Assembly (NCBI GenBank): GCA_028708195.1
Contig: JAQVZK010000065.1
Span: 1 to 9,570 of the forward strand
Source: Desulfovibrio sp.
Lineage (GTDB): Bacteria > Desulfobacterota > Desulfovibrionia > Desulfovibrionales > Desulfovibrionaceae
Direction of reading: 5' to 3'
Length of the DNA stretch: 9,570 nt
In this document: positions 1-5,374 of the stretch, one piece after another
Numbering within the stretch: position 1 is the first letter of the stretch
Layout of the letters: each line of letters begins with the position of its first letter
Notes under the pieces: generated by a model
What the model was told of the DNA's origin: nothing
Database searches by the model: none
What the model saw: the letters and a program-made list of their open reading frames with translations, nothing else
Translations under genes and position numbers: made by a program

Positions 1-93
1 CAGACATGCCTGTTGGCACCGGGCGTAGGCTCCTTTTGCGGCAGTGATATGCTCTGCAAGTGCTCCCTCTTTGCAACCCTGCTTGCTGGTCAT
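1..93 (-). CDS. Partial gene (N-terminus only), unrecognised Cys-containing protein
   Basis: An open frame on the minus strand begins with ATG at 93 and runs off the left edge, giving 31 residues. A GGGAAG Shine-Dalgarno-like stretch lies at 98-103, four bases before the start. The visible peptide is polar and helical-looking, with Cys at residues 7, 26 and 30, the last two forming a CxxxC pair. It lies downstream of the MFS gene on the same strand, but a strong hairpin terminator separates them, so it probably has its own promoter in 94-167. The frame stays open upstream of the ATG to about 208, but that part has no ATG and includes the terminator, so I treat it as non-coding. I do not recognise the family. 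Being partial, it could be spurious. Confidence 0.45.
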   Translation of the reverse strand, partial: MTSKQGCKEGALAEHITAAKGAYARCQQACL

Positions 94-167
94 GAGGCTT
101 CCCACAGGACATTCCAACTCACAAAAAAATCCTTCCCCGCAACCCGCTTCCAAAAGTGTAAAGGCTA

Positions 168-209
168 AAAGCAAGCGGCCTGCCAGAGTAGTCTGGCAGG
201 CCGCGCTTT
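168..209 (-). terminator. Rho-independent terminator of the MFS gene
   Basis: A perfect 13-bp stem is formed by GCGGCCTGCCAGA (175-187) and TCTGGCAGGCCGC (192-204), with loop GTAG. It can be extended by AAAGC (168-172) pairing with GCTTT (205-209) past a two-base AA bulge. Read on the minus strand it lies about 100 nt after the MFS stop codon and is followed by a T-rich stretch (TTGCTTTT), as expected for an intrinsic terminator. The start of the next minus-strand gene follows at 93. Confidence 0.8.
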
Positions 210-235
210 AAAGTCTGTTATGCAAAACGCCCGTT

Positions 236-288
236 GTTCAAGGCCTGGAGGCTGCGGTGTTCAAGGCGTGGCAGATTGCGTCGTTCAA
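236..288. repeat. Short direct repeats (GTTCAA x3) after the MFS gene
   Basis: GTTCAAGGCCTGG (236-248) recurs with one change as GTTCAAGGCGTGG (259-271). A third GTTCAA core starts at 283. Start-to-start spacing is 23 and 24 nt. The repeats sit in the 3' untranslated part of the MFS transcript, between its stop codon and terminator. No function is evident and chance is possible. Confidence 0.3.
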
Positions 289-308
289 TTCTCGTGTGGC
301 TGGGTGGT

Positions 309-1628
309 TTACGCCTTGGCGGGCTTCTTTTTTTCCTCATACTTTCGTAGTGAGAAGGCGAACACCGTGCCCACCAGCGCCACCAGGGCCAGGCACTGAA
401 AGGTGCGCGGCAGGCCGTGATTGTCGGCCACCCAGCCCAGCACCGGCGCGAACACGCCGCCAAGGCTTGTGGCCAGCCCCAGAGTAACCCCCGAGGCAAA
501 GCCGATATTGCGGGCAAGGTACGTTTGCCCAAGCACCACCAGCGAGCTGAAGGGCGCGTAAAGCACAAAGCCCAGCAGCGGCAGCATGGCATAGGCGGCG
601 TAAAGGCTGGGCATCAGGCTGAAAGCCAGCACAACGGGGGTCACCAGCGCGAATCCCAAGCGTACAATGGCCCTGAAGCCATACCTGTCAGCCAGAACTC
701 CACCAAGAATGTTGCTCATAACGCCAAAAGTGCAAAAAACGGTCAGGGCCACTGCTCCGGCGGCCCTGCTTTGGCCAAAGCCGTTCACCCAGTACAGGGG
801 AATAAAGGTATTAAAGCCAATAAAGAGAATGGAGCGTGCGATGATGGCTCCGGTGAGTTTAGAAAATTCGCGCCAGTTATTCTTGAGAACGTCGCTGGCA
901 TCGTCTTTTACGTCAAGGGCGGCCCCGTCAGCGGCCCCTGCGGCGAACTCTTTTGCGGGTGCTTCACCGGACCTCGCGGCGGCCTCGTCCGCAGGCAGCA
1001 TGGCAGACGGCATGCCAGTGGCGCTGTTGCTGTTTCCATACGCGGCCTGCGCGGTCCTTTGGGCTGCTGCCGCAGCTTCGGGCGCAACCATACGCATGAT
1101 GAGCAGCGTAAGAATCGACGCCATAACGGTGGCGAGCAGGCCAAAGACAGCCGTGCCCGGCATGCCGAACCAGCTCAAAAAAAAGGTAGCTAGCAGCGGA
1201 CCAATAACAAAGCCAGCATTGCCGCCGATGGAAAATATGCTCATGCCCGTGCCTTTGCTCTGGCCGGACACCTTGTTGGCGAACCGCGCGCCTTCGGGAT
1301 GAAAAAGGGCCGCGCCCACGCCACTGAGGCCAATGGCTGCAAAAATGGCCCAATAGCTGGACATGAAGCCCACGGCGGCCAGGCCAATGCCAGCCAGAAA
1401 GACACCCAGGGGTATGAGCCAGGGCTTGGAGAGCCTGTCCGCCATAAGGCCAAAGAGCGGCTGGATGATGGACGAAAGGCAGGAATAGGCAAACATGAGC
1501 CCGCCTGTGGCCTGATATGTCAGTCCATAATGCGTGCGCAAAAAGGGTAAAATGGCGGGGAGCGCCCCGCCGTTTACGTCACAAGACAAATGCCCCAGCG
1601 ATACGAGAGATATCTTTTTTTTGTCCAT
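309..1628 (-). CDS. MFS transporter, fosmidomycin resistance (Fsr)-like exporter
   Basis: This is an inner-membrane drug or metabolite exporter of the major facilitator superfamily, 439 residues. It has two six-helix halves: helices in about residues 8-180 and again 258-427. The family cues are the N-terminal SLGHLSCDVNGGALPAILPF, the ALFHPEGARFA segment (107-117), and an MFS motif-A loop in each half, GLMADRLSKPW (60-70) and GGVLADRYG (309-317). Fsr proteins carry the same N-terminal and HPE(A/G) signatures; known members export fosmidomycin, but the substrate here cannot be read from sequence. The central loop (about 182-250) is long, Ala-rich and charged, which explains why the protein is longer than the roughly 400 residues usual for Fsr. 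The tail is basic (KKKPAKA). The ATG at 1628 directly precedes the first conserved segment, but no clear Shine-Dalgarno sequence is seen. It is divergent from the GNAT gene and ends at the 168-209 hairpin. Confidence 0.85.
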   Translation of the reverse strand: MDKKKISLVSLGHLSCDVNGGALPAILPFLRTHYGLTYQATGGLMFAYSCLSSIIQPLFGLMADRLSKPWLIPLGVFLAGIGLAAVGFMSSYWAIFAAIGLSGVGAALFHPEGARFANKVSGQSKGTGMSIFSIGGNAGFVIGPLLATFFLSWFGMPGTAVFGLLATVMASILTLLIMRMVAPEAAAAAQRTAQAAYGNSNSATGMPSAMLPADEAAARSGEAPAKEFAAGAADGAALDVKDDASDVLKNNWREFSKLTGAIIARSILFIGFNTFIPLYWVNGFGQSRAAGAVALTVFCTFGVMSNILGGVLADRYGFRAIVRLGFALVTPVVLAFSLMPSLYAAYAMLPLLGFVLYAPFSSLVVLGQTYLARNIGFASGVTLGLATSLGGVFAPVLGWVADNHGLPRTFQCLALVALVGTVFAFSLRKYEEKKKPAKA

Positions 1629-1707
1629 TGGGGCACGCTACACCAATGGCAGAACAAAACCAAGAGGCGCTCATTTGGGCAACGTGGTGTCGCAATACTC
1701 CGCGCCG

Positions 1708-1734
1708 TTGACGCGCCAAGCTCCCTCGCATAAG
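1708..1734 (+). promoter_or_regulatory. Weak candidate promoter for the GNAT gene
   Basis: TTGACG (1708-1713) is a good -35 match. CATAAG (1729-1734) is a poor -10 with only 15 bp spacing, which would place the start of transcription a few bases before the ATG at 1749. The 120-bp divergent gap must hold promoters for both the MFS and GNAT genes, but I see no convincing minus-strand promoter. Confidence 0.2.
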
Positions 1735-1748
1735 CATAGAGCAAAACT

Positions 1749-2222
1749 ATGAACGTATGTCATGCCAACGCTCTGCCCATTTTGGCCAGCACCCCCGAAG
1801 ACTATGCGGCCTGCGCAGATATCTGGCTTGAGGCCTCCCTGCTGGCGCATGATTTCGTGAACCCGTCATTATGGAAGGCGCAGCGCGAGGCTATGGAGCG
1901 GCGCTGCCTGCCGTCTTCGCGGGTGATAATGCTCCAGAGTGGTGGGCGTTCTGTGGCCTTTGCCGCTTTGTGCACCCTTGATGGCGAGGATTTGCTGGCT
2001 GCCCTTTTTGTGGCTCCGCCCTTCTGGCGCAAGGGGTTTGGCAGGGCGCTTCTGCGGCATGCCATGCAAGGGCGAACGCGGTTGCGGCTGGACGTTTACC
2101 GCGCCAACACCGGCGCGCTGGCGTTTTATGAAAGCATGGGTTTTGTGCCTGTGGGTGAGAGCGTTTGCGGCCATACAGGGCAGCCGCAGATTGCCATGCT
2201 GTGGACAGCGGCCGCACGGTAA
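1749..2222 (+). CDS. GNAT-family N-acetyltransferase (YiaC/YjaB-like)
   Basis: A single-domain cytoplasmic acetyltransferase of 157 residues, the usual GNAT length. It should transfer an acetyl group from acetyl-CoA to an amine. The acetyl-CoA pyrophosphate loop is visible as FWRKGFGRALL (92-102) after the beta-4 strand LLAALFVAP. The C-terminal part has DVYRANTGALAFYESMGF (115-132), with the Asn and Tyr typical of the fold and the usual general-acid tyrosine position at 127. The N-terminal CADIWLEASLLAHDFV (22-37) closely resembles the opening of the E. coli YiaC and YjaB proteins. YiaC acts as a protein lysine acetyltransferase; whether this one does is unknown. The Shine-Dalgarno sequence is weak. 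The asparaginase gene follows 111 nt downstream on the same strand with no terminator visible between, so co-transcription is possible. Confidence 0.8.
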   Translation: MNVCHANALPILASTPEDYAACADIWLEASLLAHDFVNPSLWKAQREAMERRCLPSSRVIMLQSGGRSVAFAALCTLDGEDLLAALFVAPPFWRKGFGRALLRHAMQGRTRLRLDVYRANTGALAFYESMGFVPVGESVCGHTGQPQIAMLWTAAAR

Positions 2223-2333
2223 GCGCCCGCACAATCGCCTGAGCATTTCAAGGTAACAACACCCTAAAGCGCGAAAATGCCGCGCGTGGCAACCCTCCGT
2301 CTGGTGGGGACGTCCAGCGCGGCGGGAGCCGTC

Positions 2334-3410
2334 ATGAGTCACAGGTCAAGCTCGGATGTCAATCGTTCTGAATCCGTCTCACAGCCCCAGGGTTCACTGC
2401 CCCAGGTCGCCCTGTTGGGCACGGGCGGCACCATCGCAGGCGTGGCCGACACTCCGCTGGAGCAGATAAGCTATCAGGCTGGCGTGCTGTCGGTGGAGTG
2501 CATGCTTGAAAGCCTGCCCGGCATCGAGGGGGTGGCGCGCATAGCCAGCCGTCAGTGTGGCAATCTGCCCAGTGAGGACATGCGCCCCTGCCACTGGGCC
2601 AAGCTTGGGCGCGACTGTGCCCAGGCTCTGGATGACGAAGCCATGTGCGGCGTTGTTCTCACCCACGGCACTGACACCCTTGAAGAATCGGCCTTCTACC
2701 TGCACCTGACCATGAACAGCTTCAAGCCGGTGGTGCTCACCGGGGCCATGCGCCCGGCCACCTCCCTCAGCGCGGACGGCCCCATTAATATCAGAGACGC
2801 CGTGGCCGTGGCCGCCAGCCCGCAAGCGCGTGGCCGTGGAGCTCTTATTGTCATGAACGGCCGCATCCTTTCGGCCCGCACGGCCGTCAAAGCCGGAACG
2901 CTGGATGTCGAAGCCTTTCGCGCGCTGGAATCTGGCCTGCTTGGCCGCGTCATAAACGGGCACCCCGTGTTCTATCACAGTGGCGAGGACGGCCCTGCCC
3001 TGGCCGGAACCTATGCGGTACATGCCGGGCAGGACACCCTGCCGCGTGTGGACGTGCTCTATGCCTGCGCGGGCATGCCGCTGGACGCGGTGCTTTTTTC
3101 TCTGGAGCGCTCATCGGGCCTTGTGGTGGCGGGTATGGGCAACGGATCCATGCCGTCTGACGTTCGCATGGCGCTGGATCAGGCCGTCAAAGAAGGCAGG
3201 CCCGTGGTGCGCGCCAGCCGTACAGGGGGGGCTCCTGTGACTGATCTTGAAGAATATTCGTCTTTTATTGCCTCTGGCATGCTTTCAACACCCAAGGCCC
3301 GGGTGCTGCTCATGCTGGCGCTGGCCGAGGCAAAGCGACAGGGGGCGCACAGCCCGGAAGCACTGGTGGCAAGTGTACGCCGGGCTTTTCTCCATTGCCG
3401 CGAGGTGTAG
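2334..3410 (+). CDS. L-asparaginase (asparaginase/glutaminase family)
   Basis: Hydrolyses L-asparagine to aspartate and ammonia. From the chosen start the protein has 358 residues. Both family signatures are present: TGGTIAG with nucleophile Thr33, and THGTDTLEES with Thr113-Asp114. The other expected residues also line up: Tyr47, Ser80 (in PSEDM) and the catalytic Lys186 (RTAVKAGTLDVEAF). SADGPINIRDAV is a further conserved block, closest to the type II style. The C-terminal small domain is complete. I chose ATG 2334 because GGGAG (2324-2328) sits five bases before it. An in-frame ATG at 2277 would add 19 residues but has no clear ribosome site. With either start I see no convincing signal peptide, so a cytoplasmic location is likely despite type II-like motifs. 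It follows the GNAT gene and precedes the ligase by 188 nt. The enzyme class is clear; preference for Asn over Gln is not. Confidence 0.9.
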   Translation: MSHRSSSDVNRSESVSQPQGSLPQVALLGTGGTIAGVADTPLEQISYQAGVLSVECMLESLPGIEGVARIASRQCGNLPSEDMRPCHWAKLGRDCAQALDDEAMCGVVLTHGTDTLEESAFYLHLTMNSFKPVVLTGAMRPATSLSADGPINIRDAVAVAASPQARGRGALIVMNGRILSARTAVKAGTLDVEAFRALESGLLGRVINGHPVFYHSGEDGPALAGTYAVHAGQDTLPRVDVLYACAGMPLDAVLFSLERSSGLVVAGMGNGSMPSDVRMALDQAVKEGRPVVRASRTGGAPVTDLEEYSSFIASGMLSTPKARVLLMLALAEAKRQGAHSPEALVASVRRAFLHCREV

Positions 3411-3582
3411 CGCTTTAGCCCTAAAAGCTTTGCACGCGACGCATGGCAGCTTAAAAATCCTCTGCTCCTGAAGGTTGATAACCGTCACGCCCAACAAACG
3501 CCAGTCTTGCCTGCGGGACGTAAAAGAAGCACAATCGCCCATTGTTTTCGCGCCGGGCCTCCAGTCCCGCGCCAATAGCCTG

Positions 3583-3588
3583 AAGGAG
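3583..3588 (+). promoter_or_regulatory. Ribosome binding site of the ligase gene, possibly sequestered
   Basis: AAGGAG lies 10 nt before ATG 3599 and fixes the start. AGGAGCAG (3584-3591) is exactly complementary to CTGCTCCT (3462-3469), about 115 nt upstream in the same gap, so the transcript could hide its own ribosome site. The rest of the 188-nt gap (3411-3598) holds no gene. It has only a weak imperfect hairpin just after the asparaginase stop and no convincing promoter. Confidence 0.5.
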
Positions 3589-3598
3589 CAGCAGAAGC

Positions 3599-4879
3599 AT
3601 GTCCTACCGCTTCATTCCCCAGCTTGAAGATGAAGATATCCGCCGTCAGCAGGAAGCAGGTTTACGCAGCACCCTCGCCCGCGTCTGGAACTCCCCCCAG
3701 TACAGCGCCAAACTTCGCGCCTCTGGGCTGCACCCCGGCGACCAGTTGGGGCTGGACGACCTCACCCGCCTGCCTACCGTGGATGTGGACGACCTGCGCG
3801 AAGGCTATCCTCTGCCGCTGCTTTGTGTTTCGCCCACTGAGGTGGTGCGCATTCACGCCTCCAGCGGCACGACCGGGAAACGCAAAATCCTGGCCTATAC
3901 AGCGGCGGATGTAGAAACATTCAATCTGCAGATGGCCCGTTGCTATGAGCTGGCAGGGCTTACGGCAGAAGACCGCATGCAGATCGCGGTGGGCTATGGC
4001 CTCTGGACGGCGGGCGTGGGTTTTCAGGGCGGCAGCGAAAAGCTCGGCATGCTCACCGTGCCTGTGGGGCCGGGCAACCTTGAAATGCACTTGCAGCTTT
4101 TGCAGGACCTTGAATCTACCTGTTTTGGGGCCACAGCCTCCATGGCCCTGCTGCTGGCCGAAGAAGTGGAGCGCGCGGATCTGGGCAAAAAAATCAAACT
4201 GCGCAAAATGATCTGCGGGTCCGAAGCGCGCAGCGAAAAGATGCGCCAGACCATCGAAACAAAGCTGGGTCTTGAGGGCTGTTACGACATCGCGGGCATG
4301 ACAGAAATGTACGGTCCCGGCACAGCCATTGATTGCGATGCTCACAACGGCCTGCACTACTGGGCCGACCTTTTCATTATCGAGGTTCTCGACCCCGTCA
4401 CCCTGCAACCCGTTGCCGAAGGTGAAGTGGGCGAAATGGTGGTCACCAGCCTGCGCAAAGAGGCCGTGCCCCTGTTGCGTTACCGCACCCACGATTTGTG
4501 CCGTCTGCTGCCGGGGCGGTGTTCCTGCGGATTGAACATGCCCAGGCATGACCGCATTCTCGGCCGCTCCGACGACATGCTCATCTACCGTGGGGTCAAT
4601 ATCTATCCCGGTCAGTATATGGCCGTCATCGGCGAATTTGCGGAGCTTGGCGGCGAATATCAGGTGGAGCTTACGCGGAATGAACGCGGCCTCGACCATC
4701 TGACCCTGACGGTTGAGCGCGCGCAGGGCGCAGGCAGCGGCAATGACGCAGCACTGGCGCAGGCTCTGGAGCACCGGCTGCATAAGGCCATACTGGCCCG
4801 CATGCAGGTCACTGTGGTGGATTACGCCACCTTGCCGCGTACTTTCAGCAAATCACGGCGTGTTGTGGACAAACGCTGA
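3599..4879 (+). CDS. Phenylacetate-CoA ligase-like AMP-forming enzyme (PaaK family)
   Basis: Activates an aryl-acetic or related acid with ATP to an acyl-adenylate and then to the CoA thioester, in the cytoplasm. The 426 residues match the compact PaaK branch of the adenylate-forming superfamily (about 430). Motifs in order: phosphate loop HASSGTTGKRK (86-96); GYGLWTAGVGFQGGSEKLG (132-150), characteristic of PaaK; GSEARSEKMRQTIE (207-220); adenine-binding YDIAGMTEMYGPG (229-241); RYRTHDLCRLL (294-304) with the ribose-binding Asp; hinge GRSDDMLIYRGVNIYP (322-337); and the C-terminal FSKSRRVVD, where Lys418 is the likely catalytic lysine. In anaerobes such ligases commonly handle phenylacetate, hydroxyphenylacetate or indoleacetate from aromatic amino-acid breakdown; the substrate here is undetermined. 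No ring-degrading (paa) or keto-acid oxidoreductase genes are next to it. A good AAGGAG fixes the start, and a strong hairpin follows 42 nt after the stop. Confidence 0.88.
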   Translation: MSYRFIPQLEDEDIRRQQEAGLRSTLARVWNSPQYSAKLRASGLHPGDQLGLDDLTRLPTVDVDDLREGYPLPLLCVSPTEVVRIHASSGTTGKRKILAYTAADVETFNLQMARCYELAGLTAEDRMQIAVGYGLWTAGVGFQGGSEKLGMLTVPVGPGNLEMHLQLLQDLESTCFGATASMALLLAEEVERADLGKKIKLRKMICGSEARSEKMRQTIETKLGLEGCYDIAGMTEMYGPGTAIDCDAHNGLHYWADLFIIEVLDPVTLQPVAEGEVGEMVVTSLRKEAVPLLRYRTHDLCRLLPGRCSCGLNMPRHDRILGRSDDMLIYRGVNIYPGQYMAVIGEFAELGGEYQVELTRNERGLDHLTLTVERAQGAGSGNDAALAQALEHRLHKAILARMQVTVVDYATLPRTFSKSRRVVDKR

Positions 4880-4920
4880 ACAGAGCCGGTCGGTCACGCT
4901 TCGCGCATACGTACAGTTGT

Positions 4921-4960
4921 AGTGATGCCGCAGAAATATTTTTATTTCTGCGGCATCACT
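4921..4960 (+). terminator. Rho-independent terminator after the ligase gene
   Basis: A perfect 18-bp inverted repeat: AGTGATGCCGCAGAAATA (4921-4938), loop TTTT, and TATTTCTGCGGCATCACT (4943-4960). TTCATATTTC follows. It begins 42 nt after the ligase stop and isolates that gene from the adhesin promoter downstream. The following T-run is modest, but the stem is long and fully paired. Confidence 0.8.
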
Positions 4961-5084
4961 TTCATATTTCACGATTGCTGATGCGTGATAATTATTGTGT
5001 GGCAAAACAGTCTGCTGCATGGTGCAGCGCAAGCGTGTCTTCCAGCCTTGCGGGGCATGCTCACCCACAACGCGTCACTGTAGC
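4961..5084. other. Intergenic stretch without a gene
   Basis: This lies between the ligase terminator and the adhesin promoter. I see no coding frame. It holds a small perfect hairpin, GCTGCA-TGG-TGCAGC (5014-5028), and an isolated -10-like GATAAT (4987-4992) without a matching -35. Confidence 0.5.
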
Positions 5085-5112
5085 TTGACAGTTTAAATAT
5101 TGGCTCTATATT
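5085..5112 (+). promoter_or_regulatory. Strong sigma70-type promoter of the adhesin gene
   Basis: A perfect -35 TTGACA (5085-5090) is followed after 16 bp by TATATT (5107-5112), a 5/6 match to the -10 consensus. Transcription would start near 5119. It lies downstream of the ligase terminator and reads into the adhesin after a leader of about 255 nt. Confidence 0.75.
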
Positions 5113-5115
5113 TAA
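5093..5115. promoter_or_regulatory. Palindromic operator candidate over spacer and -10
   Basis: TTAAATAT (5093-5100) and ATATTTAA (5108-5115) are perfect inverted 8-bp arms separated by 7 bp. The dyad starts just after the -35 and covers the -10, where a bound dimeric repressor would block RNA polymerase. Both arms are AT-only, so part of the symmetry could be chance. No regulator can be named. Confidence 0.4.
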
Positions 5116-5118
5116 GAT

Positions 5119-5133
5119 GTGACTACAAGTCAC
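5119..5133. promoter_or_regulatory. Inverted repeat at the predicted transcription start
   Basis: GTGACT-ACA-AGTCAC is a perfect 6-bp dyad at the predicted +1. It resembles CRP/FNR-family half-sites (TGTGA ... TCACG), but the 7-bp gap differs from the usual 6. It could be an operator or a hairpin that protects the 5' end of the mRNA. Confidence 0.35.
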
Positions 5134-5374
5134 GCGATCTGCCCAAGAAATCGCCCGACCGCCTCTCTTGACCTTTCAAGGACACGGCAATGTTTCTTCA
5201 ACGTTTGCCAGTTCTACTTTCCTCTGCATATTTTCTGGATACACCAGGTTGCCCTGTGGCGCTGTTTCGACCGTTCTGTTTTGCAGATGGCATGTCGGGC
5301 ATCTTCGCTGGGCGCCGGGGCAGAGCCAGCCCCTGCTTTGGGGGTACTGCCCAAATACACTTTTGGAGTTTATT
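5134..5374 (+). promoter_or_regulatory. Long 5' leader of the adhesin mRNA, with possible leader ORF
   Basis: About 240 nt lie between the promoter region and the adhesin ATG. An ATG at 5190 with AAGGA (5178-5182) seven bases before it opens a 65-codon hydrophobic frame (beginning MFLQRLPVLL) that stops at 5387, overlapping the adhesin start by 13 nt; this could couple translation. Near the ribosome site three short hairpins compete: GGGGC/GCCCC (5317-5333), CCCC/GGGG (5330-5343) and TTTGGG/CCCAAA (5337-5355). The adhesin frame is also open back to a TTG at 5168, but that extension is rich in Cys, Trp and Pro, unlike the rest of the protein. I do not recognise a known riboswitch. Confidence 0.4.

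Noticed and set aside
417..1193. Long plus-strand frames (258 and 211 codons) over the MFS gene
   Set aside because: Both are antisense shadows of the membrane protein and have no motif.
3412..3430. Terminator-like hairpin just after the asparaginase stop
   Set aside because: Only about six pairs with a bulge, a low-GC stem and no real T-run; too weak to call.
3430..3457. Possible promoter (TTGCAC ... TAAAAA) before the ligase
   Set aside because: Only 3/6 and 4/6 matches to consensus; such a match is expected by chance.
3662..4783. A 373-codon open frame antisense to the ligase
   Set aside because: It is a shadow of a GC-rich gene. Its product is rich in His, Gln and Ala with no family motif, while the sense frame carries all PaaK motifs.
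5317..5355. c-di-GMP riboswitch in the adhesin leader
   Set aside because: The GGGGCA-like string and hairpins do not make up the conserved core of known c-di-GMP riboswitch classes as far as I can tell by eye.
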